A model generated the notes under the pieces. It was not told where the DNA came from. It ran no database searches and saw only the letters and a program-made list of their open reading frames with translations. A stretch of DNA of 64,000 bases from Halosimplex halophilum (GTDB lineage Archaea > Halobacteriota > Halobacteria > Halobacteriales > Haloarculaceae). The position numbers were made by a program, and so were the translations under genes. Shown piece after piece: positions 53,591 through 63,199 of this stretch (within the stretch, counting starts at the first letter, position 1; each line of letters opens with the position of its first letter). The DNA lies in assembly GCF_004698125.1 (NCBI RefSeq), contig NZ_ML214297.1, positions 1,302,001-1,366,000 of the forward strand. The letters run 5' to 3'.

Positions 53591-53968
53591 TCAGAACATC
53601 TCTCCGATCCCGAGCTTCGCCTGCCGGCTATCACGATGCTCGCCACCCCCATGCCAATGTAGCCGAGGGAGTCGTGACGAGTGGCGCATTTCCCATTTCA
53701 GCACCTCTACCCCACGGCCACGGACACGATAGGGAGCGAAGACGTACCACCCGCTCGCTTTGCGGAGTTTGGCATGATATTCCTCGTAGATTTTGAAATT
53801 TCCGGGTTGGCCGTCTGCATGGACTCGTTTTGCGGCTTTGATTTCGACGGGTGTTCCGTCCGGTCGGAGCGCATCATGCCAGCTACACCGTTCCAGCTCG
53901 AGTCGGTACCGCTTGGCGGCCTGGTGCTCGACGAGCGTCCCGTAGTGATTGGCGCGGTGGCTCGGCAT
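53591..53968 (-). CDS. PD-(D/E)XK-fold nuclease-like protein
   Basis: This 125-residue protein has YGTLVEHQAAKRYRLE at the N-terminus, then DALRPDGTPVEIKAAKR (Asp and E-x-K) in the catalytic position and GWYVFAPYR as the following strand. This matches small restriction- or Holliday-junction-like nucleases. A TATATA box lies at 54000-54008, which puts the start about 10 nt before the ATG. Endonuclease role in replication or DNA processing is likely. Confidence 0.6.
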   Translation of the reverse strand: MPSHRANHYGTLVEHQAAKRYRLELERCSWHDALRPDGTPVEIKAAKRVHADGQPGNFKIYEEYHAKLRKASGWYVFAPYRVRGRGVEVLKWEMRHSSRLPRLHWHGGGEHRDSRQAKLGIGEMF

Positions 53969-53997
53969 CGCTACGCGCTCCGTGCGCTCGTCGCGCG

Positions 53998-54010
53998 TCT
54001 TATATATCTA
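53998..54010 (-). promoter_or_regulatory. Promoter of the PD-(D/E)XK gene
   Basis: On the minus strand the sequence reads AGATATATAAGAC, a strong TATA box 32-42 nt before the ATG at 53968. Confidence 0.6.
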
Positions 54011-54137
54011 CTCCGCGCCCCCCGCCGCGCGCCCGGCCCATCGGTCGCTCTCGCTTCCCGACAGGGAACGAGGGCCGGCTGTGGGCCACTACTATACGGG
54101 GGACGGTTGCGCTTTACACGTTTCCATCCCGCCGCTT

Positions 54138-55310
54138 TCATGCGATTACTCCCTCCACTTGCGAAACCCATTCAGCCTTCTCGCCGCCGCTCTGGTATTC
54201 GTCGAACCAGTTTCGGACGGTAGTGTGGCTGTATGGAACGAATTTCGCGGTTTCACGCGGGCTCATATCCTGATATTCGATACACTCGCGGATGGTCCAC
54301 ATCGAGACGGTCTTGACCGTCTGTTCGTCCATCTCCGGGCCGTCTTCGTCGTCAGTCGGCCGCTCCCACGCCCACTCACTCGCCTCCTTGTCGTTGTATC
54401 GCCAGTCCGTCTCGGGGATGCCTTCGATGGGGTCGTCGTGAAGGTCGGCAAGTTCGCCGTTCTTGATGCTCTCAGCGACGAGCGCCTTCTTTTTCGAGAC
54501 CTTCTTGACGATGATCCCCACTCGCCACAGCAGCGGGTGGATCGACTTCTCGCCGTGTGCGATGTAAATCAGCGCCCCGCCGTATTTGCGGATAAGATAG
54601 ACTAACGGCGCCATCTTCTGCGCCACCTCGAACCCCTGCTTCCCCTGGCCGCCGGCGCTGACCGAAAACTCGTCACCGATGAACGTTTTCGGTCGCTGTT
54701 CGTTGTGCAGCGGGTCACCGTCTTGCTGAATCCACTCTTTTAGCGTCGGATAGTTGGGAATGAAGCCGTCTCGGGGCTCGCCGTACTCGTCCATCCAGGG
54801 GTCTTTCTCCCGCAGGCTCGCGATGTTGGTCCCGACGAGATGGTCGCCCTCGACGACGGCTTCGCGGCGCTGACCAAGGAAACTCGCGAAGTTGGTCTTA
54901 CCGGCGCCCATCTCGCCCAGGACGATGATGACTGGCGCGGGGCCGGAGACGAGATCGTCGATTCGCTCCATCGCCTTGATACCGGAGATGTCGGCCTGCT
55001 GGCCCTGGTCTCCCGTTTGGTGCTTGAGCGTCTGCATGTCCCCGTTCTGGAGAGCCTTCCGACCGGCGTCGGTCGTCTCGATGCCGACCACATCGTTCCA
55101 CTCCTGGAGGTCCTGCGCCTGGCCGGGCATCTCTCCCGGGCGCTCCGCTTCAGTCGGGTCGTAGTGCATCCGCATGACCGACAGATAGCGGGAGAGCTTC
55201 GGGTCGCGAACGTGGCCGGTGTGGGGGTCGGCTAGCGGGTCTTTGTGCCCATGCCCATCGACGTGCTCGCGGTACTGTGCCGGGGTGTACACGTCGTTGT
55301 CGTCAGTCAT
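54138..55310 (-). CDS. VP8-like ATPase of the virion gene block
   Basis: This 390-residue P-loop ATPase has Walker A GEMGAGKT at 132-139, Walker B FIGDEF at 210-215, and a sensor-like YIAHGE. The last 45 residues form a helix-turn-helix (PRETAKFVPYSHTTVRNWF). In known pleolipoviruses an ATPase of this size (VP8) follows the spike and two membrane proteins in the same order. It probably drives packaging or assembly. Its start overlaps the upstream gene by eight bases. Confidence 0.72.
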   Translation of the reverse strand: MTDDNDVYTPAQYREHVDGHGHKDPLADPHTGHVRDPKLSRYLSVMRMHYDPTEAERPGEMPGQAQDLQEWNDVVGIETTDAGRKALQNGDMQTLKHQTGDQGQQADISGIKAMERIDDLVSGPAPVIIVLGEMGAGKTNFASFLGQRREAVVEGDHLVGTNIASLREKDPWMDEYGEPRDGFIPNYPTLKEWIQQDGDPLHNEQRPKTFIGDEFSVSAGGQGKQGFEVAQKMAPLVYLIRKYGGALIYIAHGEKSIHPLLWRVGIIVKKVSKKKALVAESIKNGELADLHDDPIEGIPETDWRYNDKEASEWAWERPTDDEDGPEMDEQTVKTVSMWTIRECIEYQDMSPRETAKFVPYSHTTVRNWFDEYQSGGEKAEWVSQVEGVIA

Positions 55311-56109
55311 CGCTCATCGCCTCCTGTTGCTGGCGGGCCCGCTCCATTCGCTCGTTGAGGTCGGCGTCGGGCTGGCCCTCGGTATAGTCGTCGATGCTGG
55401 GCATCTCGTCGGCGTCGAGACTCGGGATATCCTCGTCGTCGCCCGACACGTCTTCGAACACTTCACTGCCGGCCGTCCGGTCCAGAGTGACACCGCGCTC
55501 GCGCGCCTCTGCGAAGTCGTTGACCGTCTCCTTCTCGTACTGAACGACGCCGCGGGACCACTTCGCGCGGGTGTCGGCGAGCTTCTCGATCTGGTCGAGC
55601 ATCCACCCGTGCATGTCGACCATCATCGACTGCGAGGTGTAGAGTTGGGTATCCTCTAACCCCGACAGCCAGACGCCTTTCACCCGGAGTTCGTCGATAT
55701 CGTCGAGATACTCGTACTCATGGACCGCCCAGGCACTCCCGCCGTTGACGGGGTAGGGGTCCGGGCCGTCGACAGTCTTGTCCTGCCAGGTCTGCGGCGG
55801 GACGTAGTGCTTCTCGATGTCCTTCCCGTCGGTTCCGCGAGCATCGATGTGATGCACTTCGACCCAGTTGCGCCGGCGCAACCAGCGGGCGATAGCGACG
55901 CCCGCCAGGTAGCAGGGGATGCCAAGCACGAGCCAGGCGACGATGGCGGCGCCGGCCCACGTCGGCGGGGTCGGAATCTCCGGGCGGTAGTAGGCGAACA
56001 ACGCAATCGCTCCGAGGACCATGCCGGTGACGAGATACTTGAACTCCGCAATCAGGTAGACGGCGTGGTCCCACCGGGAATCGAATGTGGGGGCGGTCTT
56101 CTGGGACAT
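55303..56109 (-). CDS. Two-TM virion-block protein
   Basis: This 268-residue protein starts at the ATG in TAATG (56109), overlapping the upstream stop. Two helices (about 24-42 and 51-73) are followed by a cytosolic basic/acidic domain with HHIDARGTDGKDIEKHYVPP and a disordered tail of Asp/Glu. The place and size match the conserved ORF7-type gene of pleolipoviruses. An upstream start (56154) would put 15 residues inside the previous gene. Confidence 0.65.
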   Translation of the reverse strand: MSQKTAPTFDSRWDHAVYLIAEFKYLVTGMVLGAIALFAYYRPEIPTPPTWAGAAIVAWLVLGIPCYLAGVAIARWLRRRNWVEVHHIDARGTDGKDIEKHYVPPQTWQDKTVDGPDPYPVNGGSAWAVHEYEYLDDIDELRVKGVWLSGLEDTQLYTSQSMMVDMHGWMLDQIEKLADTRAKWSRGVVQYEKETVNDFAEARERGVTLDRTAGSEVFEDVSGDDEDIPSLDADEMPSIDDYTEGQPDADLNERMERARQQQEAMSDD

Positions 56110-57044
56110 TAGGCCACCTCCGGCCGGCCCCGCTCGCCCCGGAGTTCGTTCCACCCGGCGATGATCATCCAGACGAGCATGACCACGACGCCGATGATGA
56201 GGCCCTGAAGGCCCGATAGCTCCCGAATCACGTCGAGCCCGCCACCGGACTGTTTGACGATGACGCCGTAGATCGGCGTCTTGTCCGTGCTGAGGACGAC
56301 CGCCGCGCGGCCGCCCGCCTCGGTGACCTGAATTGCGACGGTCGATGTCTCGCCCGCACCGAACGCTTCCGAGCGCGACCGGCCCTCGCCGCCGCCGTCG
56401 GCGAGGAACCCGCCGTCGGAGAAGGTGATCGTTTGGACCGCCTCGGAGCGAACGGTCACCCTCGCGATGCCCTTCTCCGGCAGGTACTCGCTGCCGACGA
56501 GCGCGGTGTCGGAGTCGATGCGGGTCACGTTGCCGTCAGACTCCGGCGCCGAGACGGCCGTCGGCGTCGGGCTCGCCGTCGGCGCCGGCGTCGCGGTCGC
56601 GGTCGACTCGCCGAGTGAGATGTCCGGGAGTGAGATGTTCCCGCCGCCGGTCGCGTTCGAGAGCCACCGGCGGGTGCGCTCCGCCTGTCGGCCTCCGCGG
56701 TCGGCTCCCTCAGAGCGGACCCACTCGGCGACCTCGCGCACGTCGTCGACGGTGGCGTTCCCCGGGTCGGTCGCGAGCACGTCGTCGAGGCCGTCGTCGG
56801 CCGGGGTGGCCGTCGGCGTCGGCGCCGCGGTCGGGGTGGCGGTCGGAGCCGAGCTAGAGCTGGGCGAGGAACTCGTCGGCGTGGTCGTCGCGGAGATCGT
56901 CGTCGCGGTCGGCGTCGAGGCCGCCGGCGTCGCGGTGGCGTTCGGCGTGGCGGTTCCGTTCTGAGCCGTGGGCTGTGGGCTCGCGGCGACCGCGCCGGTC
57001 GCGAGAGCGAGCACTGCCAGCACTGTGAGCACGAAAAAGCGCAT
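56109..57044 (-). CDS. Secreted, C-terminally anchored virion-block protein
   Basis: This 311-residue protein has a signal peptide (about 1-22), a Thr/Ala/Pro-rich low-complexity spacer of about 70 residues, then a beta-domain and a C-terminal TM helix (LQGLIIGVVVMLVWMII) with a charged tail. Structure and order match the conserved ORF6-type gene after the spike. It is co-translated with the next gene (TAATG). Confidence 0.65.
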   Translation of the reverse strand: MRFFVLTVLAVLALATGAVAASPQPTAQNGTATPNATATPAASTPTATTISATTTPTSSSPSSSSAPTATPTAAPTPTATPADDGLDDVLATDPGNATVDDVREVAEWVRSEGADRGGRQAERTRRWLSNATGGGNISLPDISLGESTATATPAPTASPTPTAVSAPESDGNVTRIDSDTALVGSEYLPEKGIARVTVRSEAVQTITFSDGGFLADGGGEGRSRSEAFGAGETSTVAIQVTEAGGRAAVVLSTDKTPIYGVIVKQSGGGLDVIRELSGLQGLIIGVVVMLVWMIIAGWNELRGERGRPEVA

Positions 57045-57051
57045 GGGTGGG

Positions 57052-58971
57052 TTACCTCCGGCCGCCGTTGCTGAGGACGACCACCGCGACCGCCCCAGCG
57101 ACGAGCACGAGCACGACGGTCTGGTTCCCGCCGCCGAGGAGCCCGCCGCCGGCGCCTCCCCGGTTGTTTTGCTCTAATGCGGCGAGTTCAGCCCTGAGCA
57201 TGGATAGCTTGTCATACACCCCTGTAAGCCCCTCTAGCGAGGTCGTCTGATAGCTCACGTCAGGGTACGTGACCGACGATATTTTGCCGCCAGACTGGTT
57301 GTACGCCGAGGTTATCGTCACTCGGGTATTGTTCGGAATGCGAGTCATCGTCTGGTTCGAGACGACAAACTCGCTTCCCGCGATATCGGCGGTGTTGTAC
57401 GTTTTCCCGACTTCCCAGCCGCCACTCGGCGGGTTCTTGTCCGCCGCCAGGATCGCGTTCTGGTAGACCGTCCCGTTCGGCCCGCCGACCCGGACGGTCA
57501 TGTTCTTCTGCTCAGAGAGGTCATCAGGCGGCGAGACACCGAGTTTAGCCAGCCGGGCCAGCGCGTACGTCTGATAGGACTCGTCTTTCGTACCCGGCGA
57601 ATACTCCCGCATGAGCGTCCGAGCGGTCGTTATCTCGGATAGGTTCAGGTCGCCCTGCTGGTACTCCTCGTAGGTCCCGTCAACCATTGTGCCGATATTG
57701 TCATTTACATGATTCTGCTGCTGCTGGATATCCGACCACAGGATCATCGCCTCGCGCATGACCGTGTAGTTGGTCGGGTTGTCGAGAGACTGCGGTTTCT
57801 CCACACGAATACCCGAGACAGACACTGCTGCGGTGTTTTTGTAGTCCATCATCGGCGGGAGCCCCTGGTCAATAGCGTAGACTGTCCCATCCGCCGACGA
57901 CTGGAATCCCTGCTGAGTTCCGTCGCTCATGTGGACTTGCCCGTTACTTGAGAAAGTCATCGCCAGCGTATCAATAGTAGTACCATTGACAAGCTCGACG
58001 GTTTCCGTTCCGACGGTCGCGTCCGGGTCGGTCACCGACAGCGGCATGGCCCCGGAGTAGTCTTCACTCCGCGGACCAACAGAGAACCGGACGAAATTCG
58101 ACGTGACAGACTCGTTATCCGCCACTCTCCTGAGGTACTGGTACTGGCGGAGCCCCTGGTCCATCACGTGAGCTAATTGTATCTGTTTCGCGGCGTAGTA
58201 GTCCGCTGCGGCCGATTTTGCCGCACTCATCGCTGCGGCTTTGCTGCTGCCGTTCTCAAGCGCACGGACGTAAGCCAGATTTGCCTCGGAGAGCGCCGCT
58301 CCGCGGGTATCTTCAAGGTAGTTGTCCATCGTGTCCGAGAAAACCTGGCCGTGGGCCCGAGTGTTCTGGAGAGACTGATACATCTCCAGTTTGACTTCTT
58401 GCTGGTCGAGACTCTCGTCGACCGTCGTCGAGCCCGGTAGCCCCATGCACTCGACAACCTTCTGTTGGCCGAGTACACCAGAGATGGACTCTACTGGCCC
58501 ACAGTTCAGGTTTCGGTCTCCGCCGGTCCCTGCGATGAGCTTCGACTGTTTGTTGTTGACGAGGTTCGCCAGCGTGTCCACCAACCCGACATTTGACAGG
58601 TCGCCGAAACTCGGCTCGCCGGAAGCGGCCGGACCCGCGTGAGAGACTGTGAAGTTGATGGTTTCGTACGCTTCACGGTTTCCGAACACGAATTGCGCCG
58701 TGTCCGCCGCCTCGTGTTCGTCGCGATAGAGAACCACGTGGTTGCCGTTCGGTCCGTCAGGCGTCGACACCTCGATTTCGATGCGTCCGGTCACGTCCGA
58801 CGTGTCGACTACCGCCCCGTTGGGCGAGCCGGAGACCGACCCCGACCAGGCGTCGGATTGGGCGCCAGCGAGGCCGGTCAACGCCGGCGCGGCCAGCGAC
58901 ATGACGAGCAGCAGCGCGAGCACGGCCGGGCCGGCCGCCTCGCGGGCCCGGCTGGCGCGGCGGCCGATCAT
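57052..58971 (-). CDS. Spike-like protein (pleolipovirus VP4-type)
   Basis: This 639-residue protein has an N-terminal signal (about 15-36) ending LAGAQS. The ectodomain is mostly beta-rich with internal helices, and a short coiled coil lies near 580-600 (KLSMLRAELAALEQNN). It ends in a Gly-rich hinge, a C-terminal TM helix and a basic tail (NGGRR). This is the architecture of pleolipovirus spikes. It contains four or more Cys residues that could form disulfides. It is probably the host-recognition and fusion protein. Confidence 0.72.
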   Translation of the reverse strand: MIGRRASRAREAAGPAVLALLLVMSLAAPALTGLAGAQSDAWSGSVSGSPNGAVVDTSDVTGRIEIEVSTPDGPNGNHVVLYRDEHEAADTAQFVFGNREAYETINFTVSHAGPAASGEPSFGDLSNVGLVDTLANLVNNKQSKLIAGTGGDRNLNCGPVESISGVLGQQKVVECMGLPGSTTVDESLDQQEVKLEMYQSLQNTRAHGQVFSDTMDNYLEDTRGAALSEANLAYVRALENGSSKAAAMSAAKSAAADYYAAKQIQLAHVMDQGLRQYQYLRRVADNESVTSNFVRFSVGPRSEDYSGAMPLSVTDPDATVGTETVELVNGTTIDTLAMTFSSNGQVHMSDGTQQGFQSSADGTVYAIDQGLPPMMDYKNTAAVSVSGIRVEKPQSLDNPTNYTVMREAMILWSDIQQQQNHVNDNIGTMVDGTYEEYQQGDLNLSEITTARTLMREYSPGTKDESYQTYALARLAKLGVSPPDDLSEQKNMTVRVGGPNGTVYQNAILAADKNPPSGGWEVGKTYNTADIAGSEFVVSNQTMTRIPNNTRVTITSAYNQSGGKISSVTYPDVSYQTTSLEGLTGVYDKLSMLRAELAALEQNNRGGAGGGLLGGGNQTVVLVLVAGAVAVVVLSNGGRR

Positions 58972-59156
58972 GCTGCCTCCCCGACCGTCGTGACGGTCGT
59001 CCTCGCGGGCTCGGCCTGATGGTCGACGCGCTCGACGGCCGTCCGCTCGTCACTGCAGCGGGAGCACCGACAGCGCGCCAGCAGGTGCCGGCCGGTCAGG
59101 GGTTCCTCGTCGATGCGGTCCATCGAACAGCCCAGCAGGCGGCAGCGCAGCGTCAT
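58968..59156 (-). CDS. Small Cys-rich zinc-finger-like protein
   Basis: This 62-residue protein has CRLLGCSM near the start and RCRCSRC after about 25 residues, the four-Cys arrangement of tiny phage and haloarchaeal zinc proteins. It overlaps both neighbours by four bases, so it belongs to the virion operon. Confidence 0.6.
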   Translation of the reverse strand: MTLRCRLLGCSMDRIDEEPLTGRHLLARCRCSRCSDERTAVERVDHQAEPARTTVTTVGEAA

Positions 59157-59419
59157 GCTGCCTCCTCGTCGTGCATGCCGAGCGGGTCGCCCACGTCCAC
59201 CCGGTCGGGGTCGTCTTCCTGGTCGGACTCGCCGCGGTCGTCTTCGAGCTGGGCGTCGCGAGCGTCGCGCCGTTCGCGGAGGTGGTGGCCGGCGACGACG
59301 GCGCCGGCGGCGATGCTGGGGACGACCACGGGGAAGGGGTCACCGACGACGGCCGAGGCGATCGTGCTCGCCGAGACGCCGATGGTCCCGACGAGCCCAT
59401 AGCCCAAGGTGCGGTCCAT
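59153..59419 (-). CDS. Small membrane protein of the virion block
   Basis: This 88-residue protein has two hydrophobic helices (about 8-26 and 32-46), then an acidic/basic tail (RERRDARDAQLEDDRGESD). It overlaps the zinc-finger gene and follows the four-TM gene by a few bases. It is probably a minor virion or assembly component. Confidence 0.6.
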   Translation of the reverse strand: MDRTLGYGLVGTIGVSASTIASAVVGDPFPVVVPSIAAGAVVAGHHLRERRDARDAQLEDDRGESDQEDDPDRVDVGDPLGMHDEEAA

Positions 59420-59425
59420 CGATGC

Positions 59426-59920
<495 letters not shown>

Positions 59921-59942
59921 CTAGTAAAAGACAGGTCGGCAG

Positions 59943-60500
59943 TTACTCAGAAACCGTATAATGGCTCTCGATAGCGGATTCTAGAATAGACAGGTGGTAT
60001 TTAGCCGCATTCTGGGCCGATTCAATCCGCTTTTTCTCTCCCTGAGTAAGGGCATCAAGCGCAATTTGGTCAGAGTCAACCATTTGCTGGATATGATCCA
60101 TCTTCGAGCGGATTCGGTTCGGGGGTTTTAATCTCGTCTCCCGTTCTTCGTCGTCACAGATAGATAGCGTCAAATCCGGGGATTGGATATCGATCGGCTC
60201 TGCTTCTGGAACCGGTTCTCCTCGGTTGAATACAGGATCTTTAATCGCAATCAGCTGGTCCTCCGCTAATTCCCATTCAGATGTGACCCAGATCTCAACG
60301 TACCACACGTCAAGCAGATCGATACGTCCGTGGGCTACAGCGCTTGAGTTTTGCTGAGTAAAGTGCTCGCGTAATCGAGCTACTAGATGTCGCGACCGGG
60401 ACTCAGATGCGTATCCGACGTACACCGGGTTCCCGTCCAAGTCATACATACAATAGACGCCGCCTTTCCGCGGTACCTTGTCCCAATTGATGTCAGACAT
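59943..60500 (-). CDS. GIY-YIG domain protein
   Basis: This 185-residue protein has GVYCMYDLDG...VYVGYA (GIY-YIG), Arg/His-rich SRSRHLVARLREHF, and the closing WELAEDQLIAIKDP...N with the catalytic Glu. It is a single-strand or junction nuclease domain. Its second half (95-185) is helical and has no motif I recognise. ATG 60500 is chosen. It diverges from the PD-(D/E)XK gene over 95 bases. It is AT-rich relative to the virion block, a likely later insertion. Confidence 0.78.
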   Translation of the reverse strand: MSDINWDKVPRKGGVYCMYDLDGNPVYVGYASESRSRHLVARLREHFTQQNSSAVAHGRIDLLDVWYVEIWVTSEWELAEDQLIAIKDPVFNRGEPVPEAEPIDIQSPDLTLSICDDEERETRLKPPNRIRSKMDHIQQMVDSDQIALDALTQGEKKRIESAQNAAKYHLSILESAIESHYTVSE

Positions 60501-60595
60501 GGCAATAGGGTTTGACCATGCCCTCATATTTCCTCCGACAACTCTATCAGTAAAGTCCCAAGAATCAAGCTCCGCCTCGATAATTGCCTGTGGTA

Positions 60596-61243
60596 ATGGG
60601 CGATTCGTTGACTCTGACCGGTGAAGTGGCCAACCTATTTGTTGATGTTATTGACGAGGTGGATAAAGAGATCGGCGAAAATCGGACCTACGGCGCTGGG
60701 ATTGGCCCTCACGACGAGGACGACCAGATAGATGCTCTGGTAACTAAAGTCCGGGAACAGGAGTTATTCGATGGTCGTATCTCCACCGCCAAATCGGATT
60801 CATCCGAGGTTCGTTATCCAAGCGGACGATCCGCTGATCTCGTAATCGAGCGAGACGGTGAAAAGGAATACTGTGAAGCGAAGTTATTCCGATTTCAGAA
60901 GGCCAACGAGAACCCCTCCTCTCGCGGATTCAGTAAGGTATTCAATCCGTATCAAGACCGAAATCCACGCTCGTTCATCCACGACGTAACGAAGCTCGCA
61001 GAATCGGATATACGGGTAACGAAGACGTTTCTAGCGCCGTATTATCGCCCCGTCAACGGTGCTGGGACAGAAATAGCTAGCAGGGAAATCGCGGAGAAAT
61101 TCGCTAACGAAGTTGAATGCTGGACGGAACACAAGATCTCGATCGATGCTGTTGCTCACTTCTCGGGACTCCAGCACGACGTACATCAACGCGGAGCTAT
61201 TCTTGTCTGGAACTTGGAAGACCAGCCGGACCAGTGGTTCTAA
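60596..61243 (+). CDS. PD-(D/E)XK nuclease-like protein
   Basis: This 215-residue protein has SGRSADLVIE and CEAKLFRF (Asp plus E-A-K) in a helical N-terminal context, followed by an aromatic-rich C-terminal part (FLAPYYRPVNG, HKISIDAVAHF). This is a restriction-fold catalytic core. ATG 60596 is chosen. The gene diverges from the GIY-YIG gene. It could belong to a defence or exclusion unit, since two nucleases sit head to head with their own promoters. Confidence 0.7.
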   Translation: MGDSLTLTGEVANLFVDVIDEVDKEIGENRTYGAGIGPHDEDDQIDALVTKVREQELFDGRISTAKSDSSEVRYPSGRSADLVIERDGEKEYCEAKLFRFQKANENPSSRGFSKVFNPYQDRNPRSFIHDVTKLAESDIRVTKTFLAPYYRPVNGAGTEIASREIAEKFANEVECWTEHKISIDAVAHFSGLQHDVHQRGAILVWNLEDQPDQWF

Positions 61244-61334
61244 TTGACAGTTGGATTTTTGGATTCTCAGGACAGTGGACCGTTTTGAATCTGTGACCCC
61301 CAGCTGTCGCACGTCGAGAGATTCGTTCGACGCG

Positions 61335-61369
61335 ATATGCACACGAACGCGAATCGGCCGTGTGCATAT
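61335..61369. promoter_or_regulatory. Perfect 11-bp inverted repeat
   Basis: ATATGCACACG and CGTGTGCATAT are separated by 13 bases, in the gap between the nuclease gene and the next plus-strand gene. It may be an operator. A TTTAAG box follows about 65 nt downstream near 61433. Confidence 0.5.
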
Positions 61370-61503
61370 TCGAGGCGGTGTGGCCCCCTGAGTGGAGGAT
61401 GTCGATGGCCGTGGGCTGTGGGCCAGTATAGGTTTAAGAGTAATCGGGCTTTCAGTTACTCGCTCAGACCTGCATTTTGGCTTCGTGTTCACGAGCGGTC
61501 GGT

Positions 61504-61758
61504 ATGCGAATCCGCGAAGACGGCAAGCATGCGCACCGGACCGACACCATCGAGCAGGCTGCCGAGTTCTGGGACTGCAACAAGACCACTGCGTTGATGC
61601 GGTCGGCAGATTTCGCCCAAAGAATTGACAAACGGGTCCGAATGGTGCTTGCTCGTGGTGATTTGACTATTGAGCAGAAGCAGGAGATCGCTGAGACCCT
61701 TAGTATTATTGGTACCTATGAGATAATGGTGTCAGAAAATATTTTGGTTGAAAAGTGA
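61504..61758 (+). CDS. Small helical protein (DUF7692-like)
   Basis: This 84-residue protein begins RIREDGKHAHRTDTIEQAAEFWDCNKTTALMRSADF and then has a helix-loop-helix end. This resembles a small haloarchaeal DUF7692 protein, possibly RHH-like and DNA-binding. ATG 61504 is preferred to 61477. It ends 12 bases from the convergent gene. Confidence 0.6.
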   Translation: MRIREDGKHAHRTDTIEQAAEFWDCNKTTALMRSADFAQRIDKRVRMVLARGDLTIEQKQEIAETLSIIGTYEIMVSENILVEK

Positions 61759-61770
61759 GTTTCCTGGATT

Positions 61771-62571
61771 TCATTCCTTATCAAGAGTCTCTAACTCAGA
61801 ATCAACTGTTGGACGTTCCTCGTTATCTATAGACGGCCGTTCATCTTCCTCGGATGAAGGTACTATAGAATCTTCTTGGTTGCATTCTTCTGGTGGCAAT
61901 AGTGTCATCAGGTCCTTTCCGGAGGCTGTTTGTGTCAGTCTGTGAGCTTTGCTATATGGCTCATCAACGAGAGCAAGGTGATCAAATCCTTGGATATCCC
62001 GTAGTTCTACAGAACACATCTCGCCAGAATACGCTCTACCCTTGATGTGTGCGCAAGATGAATACTCTTCGCCACAGATAGAACAGATCATACTACCAAC
62101 GTCAAACGCGGGACTTACAAATTGGATAGACGGGAACAACAGGTGCTCGTAAGCATCGAGTCGGTCTAGAAACGGCTCAACATTCATTTTCTCAGCCACT
62201 TGGTGTGCTCTTGCTGCAGCCTCTGCGGAGTTTCGTGATGCTAACAGGTGTTCCCACGCATCGTTAGGACGATTCTCCTTCAATGAAACAATCATTTCTA
62301 ACTCTCCGATTAGAGCACCGACCATATATTCGATTGACAACAACAGATTAGCATCATTTGGATTGCCGTTCGAGGATAGCTCATTCTTTGTTTCTACTGT
62401 ATACTCCTGAAGTTCATACAGCCGATCTATTGAGGCGTTTTGATGCTGTTTTGCACGAACAAAGTAACGAGCGGGCGTAATATCGTTAACAGTTTTAACA
62501 AATCGGTGAACTAACTCTGGCCCTTTCAGGCTCCTTTGCGAGGTATTATGCAGATTCGGTTTCCTTGTCAT
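61771..62571 (-). CDS. Helical protein with C-terminal zinc-ribbon-like motif
   Basis: This 266-residue protein has a helical N-terminal two-thirds, and a CSICGEEYSSCAHIKGRAYSG motif at about 167-187 followed by MC. This has the shape C-x2-C-x6-C-x-H-x3-G-x2-Y, seen in viral and effector-like proteins. An acidic C-terminal tail follows. ATG 62571 sits inside the end of the upstream gene (26-base overlap), so they form a two-gene unit. No catalytic motif is seen. Confidence 0.6.
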   Translation of the reverse strand: MTRKPNLHNTSQRSLKGPELVHRFVKTVNDITPARYFVRAKQHQNASIDRLYELQEYTVETKNELSSNGNPNDANLLLSIEYMVGALIGELEMIVSLKENRPNDAWEHLLASRNSAEAAARAHQVAEKMNVEPFLDRLDAYEHLLFPSIQFVSPAFDVGSMICSICGEEYSSCAHIKGRAYSGEMCSVELRDIQGFDHLALVDEPYSKAHRLTQTASGKDLMTLLPPEECNQEDSIVPSSEEDERPSIDNEERPTVDSELETLDKE

Positions 62572-63091
62572 CTGTGGCCTCCGCCTCGTCAGGATCAGAT
62601 TCCATAAGTTCGTCGCGTTCGACTTCGAGCTTGTCAAGAACTTGTTCTAGTTTATCGGGCTCCCCTTCGTATTCTACCTGTTTACAAGTCCCATCTGGGT
62701 GTTCCACGCTAAATTTGAATTTTATTGAAGAGTGACGTTGAGTTGAATAGTATGACTCAATAAGTCCAATAACAGTCAGGACACTGTCCCAGTTTTCAAC
62801 TAGAAACTCGGCAGTGAAATGGATAATTGGGCCGATCGTCTCTGCTGACCAAGCATGGGTGACTGGACGTTCGTTTGACTCTGTGAGTTCATCCGGATCA
62901 ACCCCTTCTTGCTCTAATAGCTTCTCTATAGTAAGCGCCTCTTGATTCATCTTCAGTTCATCCACATCGTCGGCTGAAAAATAGTTTCGAGGTAGAACTA
63001 CGAGAGATTCTGGGGATTCTAATCCAAGATGTTCAGCCTGGGAGCGCACACTACTGCTATTGCGAACAACGATATCTGGATCGTTTTCCAT
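62546..63091 (-). CDS. Putative conflict-system component with EACC1-like domain
   Basis: This 181-residue protein has an N-terminal unknown region (about 1-75). A long helix (IGPIIHFTAEFLVENWDS) is followed by a beta-hairpin-helix segment (IKFKFSVEHPDGTCKQVEYEGEPDKLEQVLDKL) resembling the effector-associated EACC1 domain. It ends in a short acidic tail. It is the first gene of a unit with the zinc-motif protein. AT-rich for the region. The domain assignment is tentative. Confidence 0.45.
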   Translation of the reverse strand: MENDPDIVVRNSSSVRSQAEHLGLESPESLVVLPRNYFSADDVDELKMNQEALTIEKLLEQEGVDPDELTESNERPVTHAWSAETIGPIIHFTAEFLVENWDSVLTVIGLIESYYSTQRHSSIKFKFSVEHPDGTCKQVEYEGEPDKLEQVLDKLEVERDELMESDPDEAEATDDKETESA

Positions 63092-63199
63092 TTGGTCTCA
63101 CATCCACTATGTGATCAAGTACTATTGAGTTTGTGCTGCCACTCTCGTCAAAACATCGATTGACTAATACTTCTCCACTGAGCCAATAGTGTAGATGAG

